The position numbers and the translations under genes are program-made. Shown here one piece after another: positions 8,845-17,221 of a stretch of DNA of 64,000 nucleotides. The first letter of the stretch is position 1. Each line of letters starts with the position of its first letter. Location: assembly GCA_963834135.1 (NCBI GenBank), contig CAWIAN010000005.1, positions 124,001 through 188,000 of the forward strand. The letters are read 5' to 3'. The notes under the pieces are model-generated. The model searched no databases and was not told where the DNA came from. It saw nothing but the letters and a program-made list of their open reading frames with translations. Source of the stretch: Bog-257 sp963834135. GTDB taxonomy: Bacteria > Acidobacteriota > Terriglobia > Terriglobales > Acidobacteriaceae.

Positions 8845-9050
8845 AGACAGTACTTAGTGGTCGGTCGTCAGTTGTCAGCAAGAATTGGCCGATAATAAGC
8901 CCGAGGGGCGAAATCCTGAGTTAGCCGTGGGCGTAAGGCCGCGGTATGAAGAACTTGAAGGACCGAGTCCCGTAGGGACGGCAGAATTCAGTATAGGGGT
9001 CCTTCGACTCCGACGCGCAAAAGCAGCGCGTCTCCGCTCAGGATGACAAA
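8845..9050. repeat. Composite dispersed-repeat spacer, rplR-rpsE
   Basis: The longest spacer in the spc part of the cluster. It begins with GTTGTC-type units, then has GTCCCGTAGGGACGGCAG (a GTCCC/GGGAC hairpin) and then GGTCCTTCGACTCCG ... GCTCAGGATGAC, a pattern that looks like a dispersed genomic repeat. An ACGCGC...GCGCGT hairpin lies inside it. No ORF is supported. Confidence 0.6.
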
Positions 9051-9091
9051 ATTTGAAGGCGCCGATGTTGGTGCCGGGAGACACGAAGGTA

Positions 9092-9601
9092 ATGCCAACA
9101 GTAAAGAAAAAGCTTGATGCCGGTCAGTACCAGCTGAAGGACCAGGTCGTCTCGATCAACCGCGTCACCAAGGTCGTTAAGGGCGGCAAGAATATGTCGT
9201 TCGCAGCGCTAGTGGTGGTGGGCGATCCGGGCTCGGCGGTCGTAGGTTACGGTGCCGGTAAGGCGAAGGAAGTTCCGCAGGCTATCCGTAAGGGCATCGA
9301 GTCGGCCAAGAAGAACCTGCTGCGCGTGAACCTGACGCAGACTACGATTCCGCATCAGGTGCTGGGCCGGTATGGCTCGGGCATGGTGCTGCTGAAGCCT
9401 GCCCCCGAAGGTACGGGTGTTATCGCCGGCGGTGCAGTCCGCGCTGTGATGAATTCAGCCGGGATTCAGAACGTGCTGACCAAATCCATTGGAACCACCA
9501 ACCCGCACAACGTGATCAAAGCCACGTTCAACGCGCTGGGCAAACTGCGCGATCGTAAGGAAGTAGCGGCGATGCGCGGGAAGTCGGTCGAGGAGCTGTA
9601 A
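9092..9601 (+). CDS. rpsE: 30S ribosomal protein S5
   Basis: S5 (169 residues) guards translational accuracy on the 30S back. Core motifs are VSINRVTKVVKGGKNMSF, VVGYGAGKAKEVPQAIRKG, and GGAVRAVMNSAGI. I chose ATG at 9092 (MPTVKKKLDAG) preceded by GGGAGACACGAAGG; the frame is open to a TTG at 9053, but that would encode repeat-derived residues. Confidence 0.96.
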   Translation: MPTVKKKLDAGQYQLKDQVVSINRVTKVVKGGKNMSFAALVVVGDPGSAVVGYGAGKAKEVPQAIRKGIESAKKNLLRVNLTQTTIPHQVLGRYGSGMVLLKPAPEGTGVIAGGAVRAVMNSAGIQNVLTKSIGTTNPHNVIKATFNALGKLRDRKEVAAMRGKSVEEL

Positions 9602-9603
9602 TC

Positions 9604-9825
9604 ATGGCACGTATTCGCAAGAAGACAGAAGTCAAGGCCGCCAAGCCCGGAACCAAGATGCAGCTGAAGTGGGTGCGCTCGGCGATTTGCGCTCCGGTGA
9701 AGCAGAAGCTGGTGATCAAGGGTCTCGGCTTTACTCGTTTAAATCAAGTGGTCGAACGCGAAGACACGCCCTCGATCCGCGGCATGGTGGCAAAGGTGCC
9801 GCACTTGGTGGAGATTGTGAAATAG
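9604..9825 (+). CDS. rpmD: 50S ribosomal protein L30
   Basis: L30 (73 residues). The family core is LKWVRSAICAPVKQKLVIKGLGF followed by RGMVAKVPHLVEIV. The first ~18 residues (RIRKKTEVKAAKPG) are a basic extension relative to the usual ~60 residues. Starts 2 bases after rpsE, with GAGGAG inside the rpsE 3' end serving as ribosome binding site. Confidence 0.96.
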   Translation: MARIRKKTEVKAAKPGTKMQLKWVRSAICAPVKQKLVIKGLGFTRLNQVVEREDTPSIRGMVAKVPHLVEIVK

Positions 9826-9948
9826 TTGTCAGTTGCCGGTTGTCAGTTGTCGGTAAGACAATCGGCGAGCCCGAAATGGGCGGTGGAAAAGCACGCCAAG
9901 TCCGGTTTTTCACTGACAACAGACAACTGACAACCGACAACTGAGGTT
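9826..9948. repeat. GTTGTC-type opposed repeats, rpmD-rplO
   Basis: The clearest example of the opposed pair: GTTGTCAGTTGCCGGTTGTC on the left and the complementary CAACTGACAACCGACAACTG on the right, with about 60 unrelated bases between. A stem of roughly 25-30 bp could form in the mRNA just upstream of the rplO ribosome binding site. Confidence 0.75.
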
Positions 9949-9951
9949 GAG

Positions 9952-10392
9952 ATGAATTTAAGCACACTGAGAGCACCCCGCAAGTCCTCGGAGAATCGCA
10001 AGCGCGTCGGCCGTGGTATGGGTTCTGGCATGGGCAAGACGTCGACCCGCGGCCATAAAGGTCAACGCTCGCGCAGCGGTTCGCGCAGCATGCGTGGATT
10101 TGAAGGCGGCCAGATGCCGCTGCATCGCCGTTTGCCGAAGCGTGGCTTCACCAACATTTTCCGCATCGAGTACGAAGTGGTGAATCTGGAGAAGCTGGCC
10201 AGTCTGACCACCAAGGGTGAGATCACGCCTGAAGTCCTGCGCAAAGCCGGGATGGTGAGCTCGAAGAAGGCGTTGGTGAAGGTCCTGGGACAGGGCGAAC
10301 TGTCGAAGGCTGTCACCGTTCACGCACACAAGTTTTCCAAGTCGGCCCAGGAAAAGATCGAGAAGGCCGGCGGGAAAGTACAAGTACTGTAG
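9952..10392 (+). CDS. rplO: 50S ribosomal protein L15
   Basis: L15 (146 residues) binds 23S rRNA late in assembly. N-terminal basic region KRVGRGMGSGMGKTSTRGHKG and GGQMPLHRRLPKRGF are diagnostic, as is the C-terminal fold ending KAGGKVQVL. GAGGTTGAG ribosome binding site at the end of the repeat arm. Confidence 0.97.
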   Translation: MNLSTLRAPRKSSENRKRVGRGMGSGMGKTSTRGHKGQRSRSGSRSMRGFEGGQMPLHRRLPKRGFTNIFRIEYEVVNLEKLASLTTKGEITPEVLRKAGMVSSKKALVKVLGQGELSKAVTVHAHKFSKSAQEKIEKAGGKVQVL

Positions 10393-10528
10393 GGCAGTTG
10401 TCGGTTGTCAGTTGGTCAGCTGCCAGTTTGGCGCTGCGCGAGTTGATTGCCGACGTGAACGAATCTGCTAGTTGAGAGTTGTTGGGTATTGTCAGCGACG
10501 GTTTAACTGACAACTGACCACTGACAAC
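10393..10528. repeat. GTTGTC-type opposed repeats, rplO-secY
   Basis: Left GGCAGTTGTCGGTTGTCAG and right TAACTGACAACTGACCACTG, a further opposed pair. The secY start follows 11 bases after the right arm, so ribosome access to secY could depend on this structure (inference). Confidence 0.7.
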
Positions 10529-10538
10529 TGAGGTCAAG

Positions 10539-11927
10539 ATGCTCGAGAAGTTAGCCAACGTATTCCGCGTTCCCGATCTGCGAAAGCGCATTCTGTTCAC
10601 GCTTGGGCTGCTGGCGGTCTATCGCTTCGGCGGTCACGTTCCCACGCCGGGTATCAACGCCGATAAGCTGGCGCAGTTCTTCGATCAGAACCGGGGCAGC
10701 TTCCTGGGCTTCGTCGACCTGTTCAGCGGCGGCCAGTTGCGCCGTCTCACCATCTTCGCTCTGGGCATCATGCCGTACATTACGGCATCGATCATTCTGC
10801 AATTGATGACCGTGGTCTATGAACCGCTGGCCAAGTTGCAGAAGGAAGGCGAGCTGGGACGCAAGAAGATCACCCAGTGGACGCGCTATTTGACCTTAGG
10901 CCTGAGCGCGGTGCAGTCGTTGGGTATCGCTTATACGCTGCAGCGGCAGCCGGGTTTCGTGGTCAATCCAGGACCGGGTTTTGTTTTGATGACGATGCTG
11001 ACGCTCACCACGGGCAGCGTCTTCATCATGTGGCTGGGCGAGCAGATCACCGAACGCGGTATCGGCAACGGTATGTCGCTGCTGATTTTTGCCGGCATCG
11101 TGGTCGGTTTGCCGAAAGCGGTTGTCGACCTGGGACAAAAGGCCGCTACGCAGGCCTGGGGCGCATTTACCGTGCCCGCGATGCTGATGCTGGTCGTGCT
11201 GATGATCGCGGTGGTCGCCTTCATCGTTTACGTGGAACGCAGCGAGCGCCGTATTCCGGTGCAGTACGCCAAACGTGTCGTAGGACGTAAGGTGATGGGT
11301 GGGCAGTCGACGCACCTGCCGTTGAGGGTGAACTCCGGCGGCGTTATGCCGGTCATCTTCGCATCGTCGGTCTTGACCCTGCCGCAAACGGCGGGAGCGT
11401 TCCTGAAGGACAACCGGTTCTTCGGCCCGATGCTACGCTCCCTGCAGTGGGGCGAGCCAATGTACACGCTGCTGTACGCTGTCGGAATCGTCTTCTTCGC
11501 CTACTTCTACGTGTCGATTATCTTCAATCCGACCGAAGTTGCCGACAACATGCGTAAGTATGGCGGGTTCATCCCGGGCATTCGTCCGGGCGCAAGAACC
11601 GCGACCTACATCAACGACATTTTGACGCGTATTACGCTGGTGGGTGCGCTGTACCTGATCTTGATTTCGTTCATCCCTGAGTGGATGATCGCCGGTATCC
11701 GCCTCAATCACCTGTGGGGTCCGGTGGGCGCCTTCTTCGAAAGGCTGCCGAACTGGGTGACCAATGGTCTGGGCGTGAACTTCTACTTCGGCGGCACGTC
11801 GCTGCTGATCGTAGTGGGTGTGGCGATGGATACGATCAACCAGGTTGAGTCGCAGCTGGTGATGCGGCATTACGAGGGATTCACTCCGCGCAGCGGACGC
11901 GTTCGTGGGCGCAGGGCGACGTGGTAA
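10539..11927 (+). CDS. secY: Preprotein translocase subunit SecY
   Basis: Central pore subunit of the Sec translocon (462 residues, ten expected transmembrane helices). The N-terminal motif LRKRILFTLGLLAVYRFG, GIMPYITASIILQLMT, GIGNGMSLLIFAGI and the cytosolic loop motif YVERSERRIPVQYAKR are all visible. The C terminus RHYEGFTPRSGRVRGRRATW carries the basic ribosome-facing tail. Location between rplO and adk is the standard one. Confidence 0.98.
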   Translation: MLEKLANVFRVPDLRKRILFTLGLLAVYRFGGHVPTPGINADKLAQFFDQNRGSFLGFVDLFSGGQLRRLTIFALGIMPYITASIILQLMTVVYEPLAKLQKEGELGRKKITQWTRYLTLGLSAVQSLGIAYTLQRQPGFVVNPGPGFVLMTMLTLTTGSVFIMWLGEQITERGIGNGMSLLIFAGIVVGLPKAVVDLGQKAATQAWGAFTVPAMLMLVVLMIAVVAFIVYVERSERRIPVQYAKRVVGRKVMGGQSTHLPLRVNSGGVMPVIFASSVLTLPQTAGAFLKDNRFFGPMLRSLQWGEPMYTLLYAVGIVFFAYFYVSIIFNPTEVADNMRKYGGFIPGIRPGARTATYINDILTRITLVGALYLILISFIPEWMIAGIRLNHLWGPVGAFFERLPNWVTNGLGVNFYFGGTSLLIVVGVAMDTINQVESQLVMRHYEGFTPRSGRVRGRRATW

Positions 11928-12085
11928 AGGAAGCAATTAGCAGCTAGCAACTAGCAACTAGCTGCTGAAGTAAAGACAGTTGCCGCAGGTGATTTGGCGG
12001 AGAGTCTGCTTCCCGGTGAGTGCAGGGTTGATTTAGGAAAGAAACTGGCCGCTAGCTGCTAGTTGCTAGTTGCTTTGCGGAGCAA
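11928..12085. repeat. CTAGCAACTAG repeats, secY-adk
   Basis: Left AGCTAGCAACTAGCAACTAG and right CTAGCTGCTAGTTGCTAG are near-complementary 8-base tandem repeats at the two ends of the spacer, able to form a stem. A different unit sequence from the GTTGTC class but the same layout. Confidence 0.7.
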
Positions 12086-12087
12086 AC

Positions 12088-12834
12088 ATGGGAGTGCAGA
12101 CTTCCTCGGCTGTGGGCGTACAGGCGAATGCGCGCATAACCGGTCCCATCATCCTGCTGGGACCACCAGCGGCCGGCAAGGGAACGCAGGCCAAGCTGAT
12201 TGCGTCGACGTTCAATATTCCGCAGATCTCCACCGGAGACATTCTGCGGGCGAACGTGGCGCGGAACACGGAACTGGGTAAGAAGGCCAAGGCGATCATG
12301 GATCGCGGCGAACTGGTTCCGGATGAGCTGGTTTGCGATATGGTCGCCGACCGGTTGCAGGACGTGGATTGTTGCCGCGGGTTCATCCTGGATGGCTTTC
12401 CCCGGACAGTGCCCCAGGCAGAGTGGTTGGACGCGCATCTGGAGAAGATGCGGAGCTGTAAAGTAGGCGATGTAGCTGCCCAGCAGGCTTGTGCGGCGCC
12501 GGTTGTGATACGGCTGGTCGTAGACTATAATGTTCTACGGAAACGTGTTACCGGACGTCGTTCGTGTCCCACCTGTGGGCGGATTTACAACGTCTATTCC
12601 CAGCCCCCCAAAGTCCAGGGCATCTGTGATGTTGAAGGCACGGCACTTATCACCCGCCGTGACGATGAGGAAAGCGTCTTCGTCGAACGCATGAAGACGT
12701 ATGACCAGCAGACGCTGCCCTTAGTGGATTATTACCGTGCTAAGGGACGGCTGGTTGAGGTCGATGGCGAACAGCCGGTGGAAGAGGTAATGGCGCAGGC
12801 GTTTCGCGCGATAGAGAATGTCAATCGTTTGTAA
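12088..12834 (+). CDS. adk: Adenylate kinase
   Basis: Converts AMP + ATP to 2 ADP in the cytosol. P-loop GPPAAGKGTQ near residue 22, the NMP-binding STGDILRANV and GFPRTVPQAEWLD motifs are intact. The LID domain has a zinc-site pattern C-x2-C (SCPTCG) plus GICDVEG, where the fourth ligand position is Glu rather than the common Asp or Cys. At 248 residues it is longer than usual, through a ~20-residue N-terminal extension and an insertion around MRSCKVGDVAAQQAC. ATG at 12088 is preferred to a TTG at 12070. Its 3' end overlaps map by 17 bases. Confidence 0.96.
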   Translation: MGVQTSSAVGVQANARITGPIILLGPPAAGKGTQAKLIASTFNIPQISTGDILRANVARNTELGKKAKAIMDRGELVPDELVCDMVADRLQDVDCCRGFILDGFPRTVPQAEWLDAHLEKMRSCKVGDVAAQQACAAPVVIRLVVDYNVLRKRVTGRRSCPTCGRIYNVYSQPPKVQGICDVEGTALITRRDDEESVFVERMKTYDQQTLPLVDYYRAKGRLVEVDGEQPVEEVMAQAFRAIENVNRL

Positions 12835-13570
12835 GTCGTCTTCGGAAATCGAGAAAATGCGCCGCGCCGGGCACATCGTGCGGCAGGTTCTGGAAGCGAC
12901 AAAAGAAGCGGTAGCGCCCGGACGCTCCACGATGGACCTGGAGCGGGTCGCCGAGCGAAAGATCAAGGACCTGGGCGCAAAGCCGGCATTCAAGGGTTAT
13001 TACGATTATCCCTGTGTGCTGTGTACCTCGGTGAATAGCGAGATCGTCCACGGTATCCCGTCGGAAAAGCGGGTGCTCAAAGCCGGGGATATCGTCTCCA
13101 TCGATTGCGGAGTGGTGCTCGATGGCTACTACGGGGATTCAGCGATCACGGTACCCGTAGGTGACGAGGTCACGCCGGAGTTGCAGAAGCTGCTGGATGT
13201 GACCCGGGAATCACTGACCGAAGGCATCAAGGCAGCCACGGTCGGTAATACGGTTGGCGATGTAGGGGCCGCGGTGCAGAAACTGGTAGAGGCCAACGGT
13301 TTCAGCGTAGTGAGAGAGTTTGTTGGGCACGGTATAGGGACGCGCCTGCATGAAGATCCGCAGGTTCCGAACTACGGCAAGCCAGGACACGGTCCGAAGC
13401 TGCGCGACGGGATGGTGATTGCCATCGAACCCATGGTCAATATGGGGCGTCCGGAGACCCGGTTGCTGGACGACAAGTGGACGGCGGTCACCGAAGACGG
13501 AAGCTACAGCGCCCACTTCGAACACTGCATCGCGGTGACGAAAAATGGGCCGGTGATTTTGACGGAATAG
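12818..13570 (+). CDS. map: Methionine aminopeptidase, type I
   Basis: Removes N-terminal Met from nascent proteins. The five metal ligands of the family fit: the two Asp in SIDCGVVLDGYYGDSAIT, His in EFVGHGIGTRLHEDP, Glu in IAIEPMVN and Glu in TEDGSYSAHFEH. 250 residues, normal for type I. It overlaps the end of adk, so the two are translationally coupled. Confidence 0.98.
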   Translation: MSIVCKSSSEIEKMRRAGHIVRQVLEATKEAVAPGRSTMDLERVAERKIKDLGAKPAFKGYYDYPCVLCTSVNSEIVHGIPSEKRVLKAGDIVSIDCGVVLDGYYGDSAITVPVGDEVTPELQKLLDVTRESLTEGIKAATVGNTVGDVGAAVQKLVEANGFSVVREFVGHGIGTRLHEDPQVPNYGKPGHGPKLRDGMVIAIEPMVNMGRPETRLLDDKWTAVTEDGSYSAHFEHCIAVTKNGPVILTE

Positions 13571-13678
13571 GGAAGCAGTTGTCAGTTCTTGGTTGCCGGT
13601 TGTCAGTAAGCGATCAGCAGCTAGCAATGAGCAACTGGAGTTAAACGACAACTGAGAACGGACAACCGACAACTAGGA
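13571..13678. repeat. GTTGTC-type opposed repeats, map-infA
   Basis: Left CAGTTGTCAGTTCTTGGTTG and right ACAACTGAGAACGGACAACC with a short CAGCTAGCAATGAGCAACTG segment between. Same class and layout as the rpmD-rplO spacer. Confidence 0.65.
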
Positions 13679-13682
13679 ATGA

Positions 13683-13901
13683 ATGAGTAAGGAAGACGCA
13701 ATTGAAGTAATGGCGGTGGTGGTTGAGCCCCTGCCCAACGCGATGTTTCGAGTGGAACTGGAGAACAAGCATCAGGTGCTGGCGCACGTCTCCGGCAAGA
13801 TGCGCAAGAACTTCATCCGCATACTTCCGGGAGACCGCGTAGCGGTGGAGTTGTCGCCCTACGACCTGACTCGCGGACGCATCGTGTACCGGTACAAATA
13901 G
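13683..13901 (+). CDS. infA: Translation initiation factor IF-1
   Basis: IF-1 (72 residues), a single OB-fold that binds the 30S A site during initiation. Starts MSKEDAIEVMAVVVEPLPNAMF; contains VLAHVSGKMRKNFIRILPGDRV and ends DLTRGRIVYRYK, all family hallmarks. Position between map and rpmJ is canonical. Confidence 0.98.
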   Translation: MSKEDAIEVMAVVVEPLPNAMFRVELENKHQVLAHVSGKMRKNFIRILPGDRVAVELSPYDLTRGRIVYRYK

Positions 13902-13924
13902 TCGAAGGGATTGTAGACGTCATC

Positions 13925-14038
13925 ATGAAGGTACGAGCATCGGTTAAGAAGATTTGCGACAAGTGCAAGGTGATTCGCCGGCACGGTGTAGTACGCGTGA
14001 TCTGCGAAAACTCGAAGCACAAGCAGAGACAAGGGTAA
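13925..14038 (+). CDS. rpmJ: 50S ribosomal protein L36
   Basis: A 37-residue protein read directly from the sequence: it begins MKVRASVKKICDKCKVI and ends SKHKQRQG. The zinc ligands are C-x2-C, then ICEN and KHK (C-x4-H), so this is the zinc form of L36. It lies between infA and rpsM as in most bacteria. Confidence 0.97.
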   Translation: MKVRASVKKICDKCKVIRRHGVVRVICENSKHKQRQG

Positions 14039-14092
14039 CCAAAGCAATTGGCCCTTGGCTAAGGGCTAACAGCTAACAGCGGTTTTTCGGAG
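14039..14092. repeat. GGCTAAGG / CTAACAG repeats, rpmJ-rpsM
   Basis: TTGGCCCTTGGCTAAGGGC followed by TAACAGCTAACAGC, degenerate 7-8 base units just before the rpsM ribosome binding site (CGGAGTAACTA). Confidence 0.5.
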
Positions 14093-14098
14093 TAACTA

Positions 14099-14485
14099 AT
14101 GGCACGTATTGCAGGCGTGGATCTTCCGCGCAACAAGCACATCAAGATCGCGCTGACGTACATCTACGGCATCGGGAATTCGCGCTCGGCCGAGATTCTT
14201 GGCTCGGCGAATGTCGAGTCCACGAAGAAGGTCAGCGATCTGAACGAGGATGAGGTCAACCGCATCCGTCAGGTCATCGAAGATGGTGGCAACGTCGAAG
14301 GCGATCTGCGCAAAGACGTTTCGATGCACATCAAGCGCCTGATCGAAATCGGCTCCTATCGCGGGTATCGTCATCGCCGCAGCCTGCCGGTTCGCGGACA
14401 GCGCACCCATACTAACGCCCGCACCCGTAAGGGACCGCGCAAGGGCACGGTGGCAAATAAGAAGAAAACGGCGGCTAAGACATAA
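14099..14485 (+). CDS. rpsM: 30S ribosomal protein S13
   Basis: S13 (128 residues) contacts P-site tRNA from the 30S head and pairs with S19. Start MARIAGVDLPRNKHIKIALTYIYGIG and the C-terminal RGQRTHTNARTRKGPRKG are diagnostic. The final VANKKKTAAKT is basic. GGAGTAAC ribosome binding site. Confidence 0.98.
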   Translation: MARIAGVDLPRNKHIKIALTYIYGIGNSRSAEILGSANVESTKKVSDLNEDEVNRIRQVIEDGGNVEGDLRKDVSMHIKRLIEIGSYRGYRHRRSLPVRGQRTHTNARTRKGPRKGTVANKKKTAAKT

Positions 14486-14488
14486 GCT

Positions 14489-14908
14489 ATGGCTAAAGCA
14501 GGTTCCGCAGCAGGCGACAAGAAGGGCAAGACGAAGAAGTTCAAGAAGAAGGAGCGCAAGCACATTCCTCATGGCTTGGTGCATGTGCAGGCGTCCTTCA
14601 ATAACACCATCGTCACCATCACGGATCCGACCGGCAACACCGTGTCGTGGAAGAGTTCGGGATCGCTGGGTTTCCGCGGATCGCGCAAAGGCACTCCCTT
14701 TGCCGCGCAGCAGGCCGCCGCGAACGCTGCCAACCAGGCGCGCGACCACGGCATGCGCAGCGTGGATGTGCGGGTGAGCGGGCCGGGCTCGGGACGTGAG
14801 TCGGCCGTTCGCGCGCTGGCCTCTTCCGGGCTGGATGTTCGTTCGATCAAGGATGTGACGCCGGTTCCGCATAACGGCTGCCGTCCGCCGAAGCGCCGCA
14901 GAGTTTAA
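14489..14908 (+). CDS. rpsK: 30S ribosomal protein S11
   Basis: S11 (139 residues) of the 30S platform near the E site. The core VHVQASFNNTIVTITDPTGN and the end VTPVPHNGCRPPKRRRV are family hallmarks. A Lys-rich N-terminal stretch of ~30 residues (GKTKKFKKKERKH) precedes the core. Begins 3 bases after rpsM. Confidence 0.98.
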   Translation: MAKAGSAAGDKKGKTKKFKKKERKHIPHGLVHVQASFNNTIVTITDPTGNTVSWKSSGSLGFRGSRKGTPFAAQQAAANAANQARDHGMRSVDVRVSGPGSGRESAVRALASSGLDVRSIKDVTPVPHNGCRPPKRRRV

Positions 14909-15165
14909 GAAGCAGTGGATAGTGGTCAGTGGGTAGTGGATAGAGCTTTGGTACTTATTGAGTCCAGCAGCATCTAATTCAGTATCCCTGACAAAAGAAG
15001 ATCGGTGGCGAGTTGGTATTCTGGCCACGAGTCACTATCCACTAAACACTGATTTTCGATCGGGACGAAGGGACGCCAATCCTGTAAACCGATCAAACAA
15101 CGTGGATGGTTTCGTGGATCGTGTTTCGAACAACGATTCACGACCAACGATCCACTGTCTTGGAG
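14909..15165. repeat. AGTGGATAGTGG repeat spacer, rpsK-rpsD
   Basis: The longest gene-free stretch of the cluster (about 265 bases). It starts with GTGGATAGTGGTCAGTGGG units and later holds the complementary AGTCACTATCCACTAAACAC, then CGATTCACGACCAACGATCC. The reading frame of rpsD is open through it, but the encoded residues are not S4-like, so I treat it as leader RNA. No promoter is obvious. Confidence 0.6.
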
Positions 15166-15173
15166 AAGGTAAC

Positions 15174-15803
15174 TTGGCAAGATACAAAGATGCAGTATGC
15201 CGCCTTTGCCGTCGCGAAGGCATGAAGTTGTTCCTCAAGGGCGGAAAGTGCTTTACGGACAAGTGTCCGATCGAAAAGCGCAATTTCGCTCCCGGCCAGC
15301 ACGGTAAAGATCGCAAGGCCAAGATCGTCGGCTACGGCCTGCAGCTTCGCGAAAAGCAGAAGGCGAAGCGGATGTACTTCGCGCAGGAAGGCCAGTTCCG
15401 CAATTACTTCGAGAAGGCGACCCGCGCCAAGGGTGTGACCGGCGAGATCCTGTTGCAGCAACTGGAGCGTCGTCTGGACAGCGTTGTCTACCGTCTCGGC
15501 TTTGCCGTAGCGCGGCGTCAGGCGCGTCAGCTGGTGCGTCACGGACACGTCACGGTGAATGGCCGCAAGGTCAACATTCCTTCGTTCCAGGTACACGTCG
15601 GCGACGAGATCGGTATCCGTGAGAGCAGCAACAAACTCGCGGTGCTCGAGGTCGCGAAGGATTTTGCCAGTCATCAGGCTCCGCCGAACTGGCTCGAAAT
15701 CGATCGCGACGGCTACAAGGGCCGGGTTTTGGCGCTGCCGAAGCGCGAAGACATCAACCTGCCCATCAACGAGCAGCTGATCGTCGAACTTTACAGCAAG
15801 TAG
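15174..15803 (+). CDS. rpsD: 30S ribosomal protein S4
   Basis: S4 (209 residues) nucleates 30S assembly. I place the start at a TTG (15174) giving MARYKDAVCRLCRREGMKLF, because a GGAGAAGGT ribosome binding site lies just upstream and the N terminus then matches the family; no ATG fits. The N-terminal Cys set (CRLC, GGKCFTDKC) is the zinc-binding form. The S4 RNA-binding domain is at ARRQARQLVRHGHVTVNGRKVNIPS. Confidence 0.96.
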   Translation: MARYKDAVCRLCRREGMKLFLKGGKCFTDKCPIEKRNFAPGQHGKDRKAKIVGYGLQLREKQKAKRMYFAQEGQFRNYFEKATRAKGVTGEILLQQLERRLDSVVYRLGFAVARRQARQLVRHGHVTVNGRKVNIPSFQVHVGDEIGIRESSNKLAVLEVAKDFASHQAPPNWLEIDRDGYKGRVLALPKREDINLPINEQLIVELYSK

Positions 15804-15925
15804 TAAAAGGCAGCGGTCAGCAGTTGGCTTTGAGTACCTGGCCAGTGCTGACTGATGCTTTCAGCATGCCGAGCATGCAATGGCATGACGGCTAGCATTC
15901 CATCAGGGACCGTGACTCGGGCGTG
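15804..15925. repeat. GCATGC-rich hairpin spacer, rpsD-rpoA
   Basis: Contains CAGCGGTCAGCAG and the near-complement CAGTGCTGACTGATG, then TTTCAGCATGCCGAGCATGC followed by AATGGCATGACGGCTAGCATTCCATC. Several overlapping hairpins are possible. Transcribed leader of rpoA. Confidence 0.45.
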
Positions 15926-16000
15926 AACGGTCCCACAGACTTCGCGCCAGATCAGCCGGCCTTTGCGCCGTGCAGCACGGTCCGAAGAAAAGGAGTTACG

Positions 16001-17044
16001 ATGCTTTGGAAAGGCTTTCAGAAACCGAAACGGCTTGCCACTGACACCGAGACGCTGACCGACAAGTACGGTCACTTCTGGGCGCAGCCGTTCGAACGCG
16101 GGTTTGGAACGACCATCGGCAATGCGCTGCGCCGCGTGTTGCTCTCCTCGATCGAAGGCGCTGCCGTCACGGCAGTGAAGATCGAGGGCGTGTTGCACGA
16201 GTTCCAGTCCATCCCCGGAGTGGTCGAGGACGCCACTGACATCATCCTCAACCTGAAGCAGATCCCCTTCCGCCTCAACGGTGACGCGCCGAAGGCGATT
16301 TATCTGCGTGCCGATCAGCCGGGTGTGGTTACCTCCGGCATGATCGAAGCCGACGCCGATGTCGAGGTGCTGGATAAGGACGTCTACATTGCCACCATCA
16401 GCGAAGGCGGCAAGCTCGACATGGAGATGCGGCTGAAGAAGGGCCGTGGTTACGTTTCGGCGGACAAGAACTTCGACGAGGACCTGGGTCTGGGATTCAT
16501 TCCGATCGACTCGGTTCACTCGCCCGTCCGCAAATGCAACTACTCGGTCGAAGCCGCTCGTCTCGGTCAGATCACCGACTACGACAAGCTGGCGATCGAG
16601 ATCTGGACCAATGGCTCGGTCACTCCGGCCGACGCGCTGGGCCTGGCGGCGAAGCTGCTTAAGGACCACATGAATATCTTCATCAACTTCGAGGAGGAGC
16701 TGGAGGCGCAAGCCGCCGGCGCCTCCGACAAGCCGGAGATCCGCAACGAGAATCTGAATCGCTCGGTCGAAGAGCTGGAGCTTTCCGTGCGCAGCTACAA
16801 CTGCCTGAAGAACGCGAATATCCAGACGATCGGCGAGCTGGTGCAGAAGACCGAAGCGGAGATGCTGAAGACGAAGAATTTTGGCCGCAAGTCGCTGAAC
16901 GAGATCAAGGAGATTCTTTCCTCGATGGGCCTCAGCCTGGGCATGAAGATCGACGAGCACGGCAACGCCGTGCCCGGCAGCGGATCGATGTCCGGCGCGG
17001 GTCTGGCAACAGCGAATTACGGCGGCATGGAACCGAATTACTAG
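16001..17044 (+). CDS. rpoA: RNA polymerase alpha subunit
   Basis: Alpha subunit (347 residues) of RNA polymerase. The N-terminal dimerisation domain has PFERGFGTTIGNALRRVLLSS; the C-terminal domain (about residues 260-325), which contacts UP elements and activators, has SYNCLKNANIQTIGELV and KNFGRKSLNEIKEIL. ATG at 16001 follows AAAAGGAGTTACG and gives the expected MLWKGFQKPKRL; upstream in-frame sequence is not conserved. Confidence 0.98.
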   Translation: MLWKGFQKPKRLATDTETLTDKYGHFWAQPFERGFGTTIGNALRRVLLSSIEGAAVTAVKIEGVLHEFQSIPGVVEDATDIILNLKQIPFRLNGDAPKAIYLRADQPGVVTSGMIEADADVEVLDKDVYIATISEGGKLDMEMRLKKGRGYVSADKNFDEDLGLGFIPIDSVHSPVRKCNYSVEAARLGQITDYDKLAIEIWTNGSVTPADALGLAAKLLKDHMNIFINFEEELEAQAAGASDKPEIRNENLNRSVEELELSVRSYNCLKNANIQTIGELVQKTEAEMLKTKNFGRKSLNEIKEILSSMGLSLGMKIDEHGNAVPGSGSMSGAGLATANYGGMEPNY

Positions 17045-17212
17045 AAAGCAGTTGTCAGTGGCCGGTTGTCAGTTGTCAGTTGGAAACTAGCAAGTCGCCA
17101 TGAGCAACACACGGTAGTTCCCAAGCGGGCTTTTTAGATTTCATAGGGTTGTTGATGTGCCGAAGGCAAACTGACAACCGGCAACTGGCAACAGACAACT
17201 GATTTTTCGAAG
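17045..17212. repeat. GTTGTC-type opposed repeats, rpoA-rplQ
   Basis: Left GCAGTTGTCAGTGGCCGGTT and right CAAACTGACAACCGGCAACTGG are complementary arms separated by ~80 bases. rplQ starts shortly after the right arm, behind CGAAGGACACGAAC. Confidence 0.7.
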
Positions 17213-17221
17213 GACACGAAC

